DNA of 64,000 nt from Bremia lactucae (lineage: Eukaryota; Oomycota; Peronosporomycetes; Peronosporales; Peronosporaceae), in the NCBI RefSeq assembly GCF_004359215.1, contig NC_090611.1, forward strand, positions 4,396,557 to 4,460,556, written 5' to 3'. Under the pieces are notes generated by a model. That model did not search any database, was not told where the DNA came from, and worked only from the letters and a program-made list of their open reading frames with translations. Below, one piece after another: positions 40,823 through 50,318 of the stretch; positions within the stretch are counted from its first letter, which is position 1, and each line of letters opens with the position of its first letter. The position numbers and the translations under genes are program-made.

Positions 40823-42256
40823 ATGGTCAAACTTTTCTGTGCGATTGTTGATGTCGCGGGAGCCGCTTTTCCGGTAGACATTGATTCAAAAGAGGCAGTA
40901 AGAGATCTAAAGAAGGCAGTCAAAGCGGAGAAAGCCGCGACGATAGCATGTGACGCTAAAGACCTTCGGCTTTTTCTGGCAAAGACAGACAAGGGTCGTG
41001 GTCGATGGCTCACGGAATTTGAGGTGCAGAACGGTGTGGCAGATATTAGCGGTCTCAAGATGCTGGACGTCACAGAGGCGCCACTCGACATGGCTGGATT
41101 CAACGAAGAGAATGTGCGATTTACAATCACAAAAGAACTTATTAAGGCCAAAAAGACCCCAGTTCATGTGTTGGTAGAGCCTCCCGAGCCACCACGAGAA
41201 TGGTGGCTTGTCACGGGGTCCGTTGTTGATGCGCTTGGTTCGACAGGAATTCGCAGCAATTTGTACTGGATCGCGACATTATGCATTGGATACTACGATC
41301 CTACGCGCCGCGTTGGCAACGAGAATGGCGCGTTTTCGTATGAAGGCAAGAATTTGTGTTTTCATGTGCTCTTTGAATCACGTACGTGCGTTTTTTTCAA
41401 GCCATTTATTTGGATCTTATTGATGATATATAACACAAACTTTGTTCCTTCTATAGAATATGCCGCTCAGATGTTCGAGAATAATTTAGCGCTTGGAACG
41501 CGAACGCTTCACTCTCCATTGAATAAACACGAGGTCGAGACACGCATTTCACGAGCTAATGGTATGCCTAATGATCTCAAACGCATCTTTCACCTTGACT
41601 ATGATTCCAACGACTCGGAATCTTTTCAAAGCACCAGTTCGTCCGAATCGTTGACAACAGTGGCTTATTTTCTGGAACCATCGACGAAAGAGTTTCAATT
41701 TCAGCGAATTGAACACGAAAAGATTTTCCCATCGTGTGTAAAGGCAGAATGTTTGTATCTCGTGTCCAAAAAGGAGTGCAGCGACCACGAACGCGAGTTT
41801 GGCAAGTACGATCGGGACCCAAACAATCGACTCGCGCTTTCTCGCGATATGTATGGTTGGTACGATGGTGTGAGTGTTGACGTTCCAATTGTGAACATGC
41901 TTCCCGGTAATGTTGAAGAACATCCGTCAATTGGCAGTAGACGAAAGGTAATTTTCGTGAGCGAAGCATTGTATACTATGCCGGAAAATTCTGACGTTTT
42001 TAAGTAGGTTGACGTCTTTGTGAAAGTTGTCGATGTGAGGTACGCCGATCTGGTTTTTAGTCGTTTAAGAGATGGATCAACTACTACTACCGATCCGCTC
42101 ATGATGAAGACGTTTGTTCATGTCGAGAATCCAGACACATTTTGTTTTTGTATGATGTGGAAGTACAATGACAACGCCAAGCGCGTAATTGACTTTTTTG
42201 ACACGAATCGGGCGATGATTGAGTGGAAAAACAAGTCTCGAAACATATATTGTTAA
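40823..42256 (+). CDS. Crinkler (CRN) family effector 1, three exons, 432 aa
   Basis: CRN proteins are oomycete effectors that are delivered into plant cells and usually act in the nucleus. The N-terminal ubiquitin-like header begins MVKLFCAIVD, with the LFLAK motif at residues 50-54. The later HVLV motif (115-118) stands where the family has HVLVVVP, here followed by EPPEP. Two short introns can be placed by motif and frame: 41382-41456 (GTACGT..CTATAG, 75 nt) and 41948-42007 (GTAATT..AAGTAG, 60 nt). Both are multiples of three. Without splicing, the second ends the protein at its own TAG, and the third exon (42008-42256) would be lost. The C-terminal domain contains NNRLALSRDMYGWYDG and VDVPIVNMLPG, shared with the second copy. 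No signal peptide is seen, as in many CRNs. Confidence 0.92.
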
Positions 42257-42652
42257 TATTGCCATTATAAAAGATGGAATGATCGTTGAAATTACAATGA
42301 CGAAGAATACGTATGCGCAATAAGGGGGTCCATTGTCGCTTATTCAAATGCACGGCTATCAAAAAAAGATAATAAACATATAACATACACTTGAGAATGC
42401 ACGCCAAACCGAAGCCAGTCAAAGCGAAAGTGAATTTCTCACTAAAAAATGATGTTAGCAGCGTGATCTTCATAGTGTTTTAATCATCTAAGCAAGCATT
42501 AAATGTGTCTAGGTCGTGGCGTCTCTTTGCCTCTTTGACACGCACTATGGTAGCAACGTAAATTTGAAAGAATCGGTCTTCACTGTCTGAAATAATCCTC
42601 AAATGCTTAATGATAGAATTATTAGCAAGTCAAGAGGTCGTTTTTTTTTCTC
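42257..42652 (+). other. Spacer between the convergent CRN genes
   Basis: About 396 bp between the two stop codons. No recognisable coding sequence or clear terminal repeat is seen; the two 3' flanks do not look alike. Confidence 0.5.
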
Positions 42653-44050
42653 TTAGTCGACCGCCGAAGTCATATCGAAAAAGTCACGTGCACGCTCCTC
42701 GTTGTCATGATATTTCCGTTTCAAACACAAACAAAATGCGTCGGGATTCTCGACGTGAACAAACGTCTTCATCATGAGCGGATCTGTGGTACTGGTTGAT
42801 CCATCCTTCAACCGATTGAAAACGCGATCGGCGCACCTCACATCGACCACCTTTACAAAGACTTCGACCTACACGCAAGTGTCAAAATTTCGGCATACTA
42901 TCCAATCATACCCTCATAGAAATACCTTTCGTCTGCTACCAATTGACGGATTCTTTTCAACCATTCCAGGAAGCATGTTCACGATTGGAACGTCAACGCT
43001 CACACCATCGTACCAACCAGACATATCGCGAGAAAGCGCGAGTCGATTGTTTGGGTCCCGATCGTACTTGGCAAACTCTCGTTTGTGATCTCTGCTCTTC
43101 TTTCTCGACACCAAATGAAAGCTTTCTGCCTTTCCATACGGTAGGAACAGCTTTTCGTGTTCAATTCGCTGAAAACGAAACTCATCTGTCGTTGCGTCTA
43201 AAAACGAAGCAATTGAGGACAACGATACGGAAGAAGCGGTGTCCTGCGGAGATTTCAAGTCATCTCGATAATAGTCGAGAAAGATGCGCTCGAGAGTGAT
43301 TGAAACAGTCGTAGCTGGCGAAACGCGAGCTTCAACATCTAGATTAGTTAATGGAGAACCTAGCGTTTGTGGTCCAGTTCTTAAGTCGGTTTCGAACTTG
43401 AGAGCTTCATATTCTGTAACGTAGTTCAGTATACATATACCATACGTGACGATTCAAAAAGGCGAGACATAGAAGAAGCACGTACTTGATTTAAAAAGAA
43501 CGTGAAAGCACAAATTTTTGGCTTCATACCAAAACGCGACATTCTTATTGTCAACGCGACGCGTAGGATCGTAGAATCCAATGTGTAATGATGCCATCAG
43601 GTGCAAATGGCGACGAATCCCTTTCGAACCAAGCGCATCAACAACGGTTCCAGTGACAAGCCACAGTTTTCGTTGTAGCTGTACTGGTTCCGAAGGCACC
43701 ACCAACACATGAAGAGGGGTCTTTTTAGCCTTTACAAGTTCCTTTGTGATTGCAACACTGCCTACAGTTTCTTCTGATAAACCAATCATGTTGAGTGGCG
43801 CCCCCACAACATCCAATTCTTCAAAAACACTAATATCCGCTACACCGTTCTGCACTTCAAATTCTGTTAGCCATCGACCATCGGTCTTTGCCAAGAAGAG
43901 CCGTAGATCATTGGCGTCACATGCTATCGTCCTAGAATTCTCTGCCTTGATAACTTTTTTAAAGTCTCCCACCAACTCATTCGTATCAATATCGATAGGA
44001 AAAGCAGCTCCCGCAATATCAACAATCGCACAAATTAATTTGACCATCAT
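42653..44050 (-). CDS. Crinkler (CRN) family effector 2, three exons, 422 aa, inverted paralogue of effector 1
   Basis: It starts at 44050 (MMVKLICAIVD; the second Met at 44047 is the family start). LFLAK lies at residues 51-55 and LHVLVVPSEP follows, closer to the canonical HVLVVVP than in copy 1. Exons are 44050-43486, 43413-42926 and 42868-42653, with GT-AG introns of 72 nt (43485-43414, GTACGT..TTACAG) and 57 nt (42925-42869, GTATTT..GTGTAG) at the same positions as in copy 1. The C-terminal block reads NNRLALSRDMSGWYDG, VDVPIVNMLPG, and the third exon VFVKVVDVRCADRVFN. Intron phase and position conservation argues that both copies are spliced and descend from one duplication. Both look intact. 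Confidence 0.92.
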
Positions 44051-44317
44051 TTCTTGAATTTAGAATGATTGAAGATGGAATATCCGAACAAAATTGTGTA
44101 GCCACATTGTCTATAAAAATCGCACTTTTAGTAGATACTCGCGAGTTTTGTTATTTTTTTTATTTTTTATCTATTTATGGTTTAATTTACGCCACAAAAG
44201 CACGAAAATGAAGAAGGAAGCGTCGAGGTCGTCATCGTCATCGCCACCAATTACTCTTTCATTCTCCGCTGTTAACACAAACTTCATTCGCGAAGAAACG
44301 ACCGTTTAGTATAAAAG

Positions 44318-46228
44318 CTAAAACATCTCTTCACTTCGAGACGACAATGGCGTAGGCTTGTAACTATCTGACATCTCGTCCTCTTTCAAAAGTGTGTTTT
44401 GTTCATCCAGTGTTGGTGTTTCAGAAGGTTTAATAGCGTCATCGTTTTCGTTTGTGAGCAAAATGTCTTTGGCTTCAAGCATTTCCACTAATTTACGCAG
44501 CTGGGCCATTTGACTTTCTTTTATTTGGTCGTTTATAACATCAGTAGCCACTTCCAGCCCGTCTTCTTTAATTTCCGGCTTCACAACGTCGTCAGCAATC
44601 AGAAGATCCAATTGCTCTCGTAGGATAGCAACTAAATCGTTACTTTCAACACTGCGCTCGTGGAACTTTACCATCACGTAGGCACAGACTTTTCTCGAAA
44701 AGCAGCATAGATGCGCTACTACAAAAGCAATGCGCTCCAGAACAAACAGTCCAGCATCTAATCGCTGAAAGTATCGATTCTCTTTGTCCTTCGTCTCTTC
44801 AATATCCATGTCAAAATCGCTGTTTTCCACGCGTGCATGATACTTGACAAATAGATCCACTAACCGGTCTACCTTTTCCATTTCATTTTCGACAAATTTC
44901 GCGTGTAGACGATCATAGCCATCTGCCGGGGCCTTTTCACACACCCACGCACACATGGACGCCACGATGCTAGCCGCGTTCTCTTCTTCTTTAGCCTTGT
45001 CACTTGCCTTACTTGCCTTGGAGCTATTACCTGTCTTGTACTTACCAAGTCGACCCATAAAAGCTGAAAAGACGCTACGGAGTCCACCAATCTCAATTAA
45101 CCGTTCACAATTGCGTTTATTGCCCATGAGTGCGTGATCCATAGCCCGTAGCGCCTCTCCAAAAATAAAGCGCTTTCTATCCTTCATAAAACGTAGGAGT
45201 AGCTCAAGTCCTTCTAAATAACGAAATTGCGTCTGCGCTTCAGATACCAGCAACACACTGCACAGTGCATTCACGAGATTGCAAACAAACTCTTTCTCTT
45301 CTTCACTACTTGGATCTTTCTTTCGGTACGGCGCAAGAGCCTGAAGCAGATCGTCCATTAAATATACTTTGGTATTTCTTGCCTCACGTTGTTCATCGGT
45401 TTGTTTAATTTTCCCGATCCAGGACACAAATTTTTCTCGTGACTTTGCTCCAGATTGCAACATGATTGACAAAATTTCGCTTGCATACAGCTTATTTTCG
45501 CTAAACACCTTTTTTGGCGCTACTTGATCGAGCAAAAAGGAATAAATTGGCGTCTCGGCCACTTGACCACATACTTGTGGTTCCAAGTCGGCCATATTTT
45601 CTAAAATTTGCAACGAATTATAAATTCCCATTTTTTCTTCCTCTGCCTGTTCACTGTTTTCACTGCCAACTGCTTTAGCTAATTGATTCAGATTAGTTAC
45701 CAGCAATGGCAGCAGCTTCTCGTCTACCAAGTTTCGAGCTAGCATCCTAGCAGGCCCTAACGATGACGCAGCAGCATCGACGTCTGTAAGGTCGGCCAAT
45801 AGACTTAAAACTGATAAGCGAACATCAATATTTTCGTGAGAAAAGAGCCCTAAAAGCACTCGTGGCACCTGTAACTTCGTCATTTCGGCGAATAGTTCTG
45901 GCTTTGCTGCGACCTTCTTCCAGCGTGAAAGCTCGCTATCGAGTGCCATCTCGGATTCCAAAAACTTAGACGGATCGTCGGCGTACTTTTCACGTGCTAG
46001 TGCATTGCGACGCACGTGTTTGTCAAGTGAATTGACCATGGATTTTAATGCTCGAGCGTCAATTGTATCGTCAGTGTGAGCCTCAGCACCATCGACAATC
46101 GCTTTTACGTTTGGCTCAACTTCTTTTAAGATGCGATTACGTTTTTTAGGTTGGGCGAGCGGTGATGTAGCTGCTGGCCGCTTGGGCGCAATGTCTGCAG
46201 ACAAGACACGCTCAAAGTGGTCTTCCAT
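44318..46228 (-). CDS. CTNNBL1: Beta-catenin-like protein 1 (CTNNBL1), spliceosome-associated ARM-repeat protein
   Basis: The 636-aa protein follows CTNNBL1 closely: FLESEMALDSELSRWKKVA, PRVLLGLFSHENIDVRLSVL, SLLADLTDVD, GIYNSLQILENMADLEPQVC, FSENKLYASEILSIMLQSG, LEGLELLLRFMKDRKRF, AMDHALMGNKRNCE and, late, FQRLDAGLFVLERIAFVVAHL. In other eukaryotes it binds the Prp19/CDC5L complex and uses its ARM-type helical repeats as a nuclear adaptor. An N-terminal Lys/Arg-rich patch (QPKKRNR, ~27-33) is a plausible nuclear signal. It is slightly longer than the human protein (563 aa) because of an acidic C-terminal tail. No intron is needed. Confidence 0.93.
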   Translation of the reverse strand: MEDHFERVLSADIAPKRPAATSPLAQPKKRNRILKEVEPNVKAIVDGAEAHTDDTIDARALKSMVNSLDKHVRRNALAREKYADDPSKFLESEMALDSELSRWKKVAAKPELFAEMTKLQVPRVLLGLFSHENIDVRLSVLSLLADLTDVDAAASSLGPARMLARNLVDEKLLPLLVTNLNQLAKAVGSENSEQAEEEKMGIYNSLQILENMADLEPQVCGQVAETPIYSFLLDQVAPKKVFSENKLYASEILSIMLQSGAKSREKFVSWIGKIKQTDEQREARNTKVYLMDDLLQALAPYRKKDPSSEEEKEFVCNLVNALCSVLLVSEAQTQFRYLEGLELLLRFMKDRKRFIFGEALRAMDHALMGNKRNCERLIEIGGLRSVFSAFMGRLGKYKTGNSSKASKASDKAKEEENAASIVASMCAWVCEKAPADGYDRLHAKFVENEMEKVDRLVDLFVKYHARVENSDFDMDIEETKDKENRYFQRLDAGLFVLERIAFVVAHLCCFSRKVCAYVMVKFHERSVESNDLVAILREQLDLLIADDVVKPEIKEDGLEVATDVINDQIKESQMAQLRKLVEMLEAKDILLTNENDDAIKPSETPTLDEQNTLLKEDEMSDSYKPTPLSSRSEEMF

Positions 46229-47021
46229 GGTGGTGGCGGAATTGGCATTAAAAAAATGACGACTTTTGATTGGATGAAAACTAAAGGATCACCATGAACA
46301 AAGCGGATGTACCGTATCCATGGTACACGTGCCGACACAAACATCTACGTTTCTTTGTTTGTCACTCCTTCGAGTTTGGTCTGTGCGATCATACGTCACA
46401 AAGACTATAAGTCTGATGATCTTTTACATTGTAATGGCAACTCGAGTATAGACGAAGGTCCCAAAAATATAAGTTTCTTAGCGAATGTTTGTCGAGATGA
46501 TGAATGCATTAGGTCCTATATCATTTATGGCACGTTACGCGCCTTATTATAGTAGAGAATGTATTAATTGTTTTAACCTCAGGCAGTGCCTCAGGATCAT
46601 CAAACACGTATTATGGGTCTGACTTCCGACAAATTCTTTAGTGGGAAAGCTTATATTATAAGACTCACTGGGTTTATCGTTGCTTTTTACAGATAGCGAC
46701 ATTCTTTTTATTTCGTAGCAAAGCGAACAACGATCCGGATACATCCAACGCACTATCATGGCTCCAAATTCTGCCAAACTCGACAAATTGCATTTTAATA
46801 GATACCTTTTCAAAATCAAGCACTTTTTCTCGAGTCCAAAGAGCATTTAAAGTAAATTATAGTACTCAATCTATTTCAGTGACTAATTTCGCTGTCTTTG
46901 CAAGATAAATATTTTCCGGCATCGCCAACGCTGGTGTCAAGAGCCTTAAATCGTCATCATTTTCCACTTAAGAGGGTTTTAAAAGCTGCGGCACAATAAC
47001 CGAGCGCAATTCAAACGCAAC
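46229..47021 (+). other. Intergenic region without a recognised gene
   Basis: Open frames of 81 (46307-46552 +) and 99 codons (46846-46547 -) are present. Neither has a recognisable domain, a signal peptide or a conserved neighbour frame, and codon use looks unselected. They may be decayed 3' flank of the kinase pseudogene. Confidence 0.4.
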
Positions 47022-48087
47022 TTATAATGCCGTCGGACGTGTGGCAGGATCTAAGCTCAAACACCGGTGCGCCAAGTCACGAATAGCTACTGGACAATCA
47101 TCTCGAAACGTTGGCAACAATTTGCCTTCGGAGCGTCGTACTGTCCCAACCAGACTTCGCCACTCCCTCCTTTTGCCAATTGCCGCACACAACGCAACTG
47201 CGCGAATAAAATACGTTTCGTAACAACAGCAGGATCCGATACAAACGCTCTTAAAATCGTGCTTCGATGGCACAGCTGGTCATTTGATAGCGTCATTTCG
47301 GCACGCGTCGCTGCAACAAGCGTCGAACTTCCGTATGTGCCCATAAATCGTCGATCCCGTGGCCTTGCACCAAAGAAAACCTCCATGGGAGTCAATGCTT
47401 TGTCGTTTCTGTCAGTATTCTCCGCTAATGACGGAGCTATTGGGCCATTCAGTACATGAGACGTCGGAGACCAGCATTCGGATCCCACGAGCCTTCTACT
47501 CATACACGGTCGTATGCTTCTTGTAACAAAGTACGAGAGCGATAAAGGTATCAAACAACCAACGCTAAGACAGTACTCGGCAATATGATGAGAATCAGCA
47601 ACACAATCGCCGTTATTGAAAACGTCTCGGGCACAGGCGCAGCTTCTTGTTCCAGCCATGCTTTCATGACGGCACCTTCTGTAGCTGGACAGAGCGTCAT
47701 GTCAGTAAGAGCCCCATTGGTTTCTAAGAAGCGAGGAACTGTATCAACAACGCCTCGACATGGTAAAATAAAAAGTCTGTATGTGGTTGACACGACTCGG
47801 AGCCGGTGAATATTGTGTCCACGATATGCACTGCAAAAAAGTGCCAAAGTCTCGCGTTTTCCATGTCGTCGTAAAATTGGCTCAGGGATAGTGGCACTCT
47901 GGCCATCTTCGGCCCATAAAACGCCATCAATTGCCGTTTGCATCGGCACCTCGGATGTTGAGACGGCACATCTTGTTATAGGAAGAATGGTCTCAAAAGG
48001 ACACGTTTTGGCTAAAAAATGGCCAAAGATGCCACAATTTTGCACTTGATACTCGAGTGTTTCATTTTTTGCCGCGAGAGTTTGCAT
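47022..48087 (-). pseudogene. Receptor-like protein kinase pseudogene with its catalytic core deleted
   Basis: An ectodomain-like segment (from 48087) leads to a single membrane helix (ITAIVLLILIILPSTVLALV, about 47610-47555). An in-frame TGA follows at once. Further on, another frame reads TILRAFVSDPAVVTKRILF, then the ATP-binding glycine loop LAKGGSGEVWLGQYD (about 47185-47145). Directly after it, in a shifted frame, comes the end of a kinase C-lobe: SEGKLLPTFRDDCPVAIRDL, AHRCLSLDPATRPTAL and a stop at 47022. The Lys, HRD, DFG and APE segments, roughly 190 residues, are missing. The order helix plus TKL-type kinase suits the oomycete receptor-like kinases. Stop, frameshift and internal deletion make it inactive. 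Confidence 0.8.
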
Positions 48088-48160
48088 TTCAACTAAAGCG
48101 GTAATAGATCGCTCATACTATGGCTACATAAGTGTGGAATTTTGCACGAGTGTCATTGTT

Positions 48161-48418
48161 TCATCGGAAGTTGTGAATTACGAACCCAGAGTCCCATAAT
48201 AAAGCACGCTGCATGAATCCTGAGAGATCTTTCCACGCAAGGAGATAATTCGATAATTGCGTCGATATGATGCTCGGTAGGTTTTCGGAGCGTAACGAGA
48301 GTTGAGCCACATCGCGGCCCGACGTCCTGAGGTTGTACAATCGCGCGACGAGGTCGCCAGCGCCCTCACAATTGTACCATTGTCGATGTAGCCACATGAT
48401 ACTAAGTACAAGACGCAT
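48161..48418 (-). CDS. Unrecognised 85-codon frame, possibly a 5' part of the kinase pseudogene
   Basis: The frame ends 73 bp before the kinase ectodomain frame on the same strand. The text (LSLRSENLPSIISTQLSN, LSGFMQRALLWDSG) has no domain that I know. It could be an extracellular segment separated by an intron or lesion, or chance. Confidence 0.25.
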   Translation of the reverse strand: MRLVLSIMWLHRQWYNCEGAGDLVARLYNLRTSGRDVAQLSLRSENLPSIISTQLSNYLLAWKDLSGFMQRALLWDSGFVIHNFR

Positions 48419-48579
48419 TAGGACGTCGGCACCGCCGGAAGCGCGGCTTTCGTACTTTAATGAAGCGGTTACTACACATCAACGAAACACAACAAAGTAC
48501 AAAATCACTAAACGTATCCCCGAATCTATTATTGACTTAAGCATCCAAACTGGAACAATTAATGTCGAGATTAAATTGT

Positions 48580-49968
48580 TTAATGGAGCGAGACAAAGTT
48601 CTGTCGACTATGACGACGTAGACACTTGGTTCCACAGTAGATAAATGTAAATTTGGAAAAATACTCTCCTTCGATCGGTTCAAAGTGCTTCTCACAGATT
48701 GAACATTGTAGATAATTTTTTGGTATCGGCGGAACTTCAGGAGGGACGTACCAAGCCCACAGTTTGACCACATTCCCGCGCACAATCTGATCCCATTGTG
48801 CTGCAGAAACGCCTTGGCCCAAAACATACGTCTTGAAGTATTTAAATAAGTACGTATAGCCCCCACCTCCGTAGCGACGGTATTGAATTCGCTGATGGAC
48901 ATTTGTCGATAAAAGAAGCTGATGACAATACTGCGGATTAATCTTTATTATATTTGCAATTGTCCGAGCAATGCAGCGATGAGAAGGAGGTTCTTGGCTA
49001 TTGGTGCCTGGTAACTCTGCCGAGCTAGGAGAGTACGAATTGATTAGCATTACGTCACTTACAGCGATTAAACCAATTGTATCGAAAAGAACGGACACGC
49101 CGCGATCAAAGACTTCCAGAAGAAAGGAGGAGACTTTTCCGTTAGATTCACGATAACACCAACGATCAGCGTGACACACTACAAGCTTCTTCTTTTCAGC
49201 CCCTGCATTAATCAGTGCATCAATATAAGATCGAATCATTGTCTCGAGCTCAACATTCTCTGTACTTTCGCAAAGGGAAAAGGATAAATACAAAGGAGCA
49301 TGCGTTCTTGCTTGCACCTGTTTTCATCGAAGCTATCTATTAGAAGCAATAAAATTCGATTATATCCCAATACAATTGGTACACACCCGAGCAAGACCGT
49401 GCACCAGAACCCTCTCACGTGCAGTCACAGTCGTACTGTTCACACAAATTTGCTGGTACACCGCACCAGGAAACGCAACAAAGCCTCCACTTTTAATCCC
49501 AAACAGCAATTCTGCCTCAATTGTTTTGGCAATACGCTCACTCTGTTCCATTGGGTCCAAATCAAGGTCATTAATTTCATTCATTCGTTCATTTTCGAAC
49601 GTTGTGACTGTGAGCAACTGGACGTTTTGGAGTCTCGTTGTCAGATTCAGCCGCTCCTTGATAAAAGTATCACGTCCCTCCACTGGTAGCGTCACATCCA
49701 GGACCAGCACTTTAAATGACTTTTTTGCTACGCGCTGTAACATTTCCAGTTCTCGAAACGCTTCATCCTCTTTCTGTAACAACAAGTTGCAACCTCCATA
49801 GGCAAAAGGAAATTGACGATATTTGATTAGGTCTTCAAAACAAATAGTATGCTTCGCAGTCAATGAAGATGCCGCAACAGAAGCTCCAATATTGTGCAAC
49901 ACATGTTCGTGCGGCAGTGCTATTTCCACGTCCTCGGGATGCACGAGCTCCTGAATGCTGCGAATCAT
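48580..49968 (-). CDS. Phosphotriesterase-related protein with a C-terminal Cys4 finger, two exons, 439 aa
   Basis: Exon 1 is 49968-49387 and exon 2 49317-48580, joined in phase by a 69-nt GT-AG intron (49386-49318, GTGTGT..AAACAG). It resembles the amidohydrolase-fold phosphotriesterase/PTER family: the early metal motif H-x-H (PHEHVLHN, His20/His22), KKLVVCHADRW with His243, where PTER has SHLDR, and the late segment QLLLSTNVHQRIQ followed by RRYGGGGY. At 333 the family's metal-ligand Asp is Asn, so hydrolysis may be impaired. After the barrel (WAWYVPPEVPP) comes a Cys4 cluster, Cys399-x2-Cys402-x19-Cys422-x3-Cys426, not usual for the family. The reaction and substrate of eukaryotic PTER-like proteins should not be assumed here. 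The identification rests on motifs and fold order. Confidence 0.72.
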
Positions 49969-50318
49969 TTTGTCACATCGATTTGATGGACATTTAAAGT
50001 TCGGCTTAAGTTCGCCTGTTTGCTCATCATTCTATGTTGCGCACCCCAAACTACAACATTCCATCGAAGAAATGTCGGTAAAATTCAGCTAGTTCGGACT
50101 TTGTCGCAAAAATAACAAAATGCATTCAATGCCTCTGGCATATTGTACTTTTAGCTTTTCTTCAAATTTTCAAGAAAAAATAGGTAAATGCTTTCAAATA
50201 CTGAAAAACAACGATTAAAGCAAATTGCCCCGCTAAAGTATTCACCCCTTTGATTTTTGCTTTATATAAATAACGCATGATACATAATCGGCAAAGCGAA
50301 GAGTCCACATGCCACCGT
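49969..50318 (-). other. Intergenic region
   Basis: The 5' flank of the phosphotriesterase-related gene and the 3' flank of the FAIM-WW gene. A/T-rich; no gene, promoter element or repeat recognised. Confidence 0.4.

Noticed and set aside
46307..46846. Opposed 81- and 99-codon frames between CTNNBL1 and the kinase pseudogene
   Set aside because: No domain, no splice-joinable neighbour and no codon signal; probably decayed flank.
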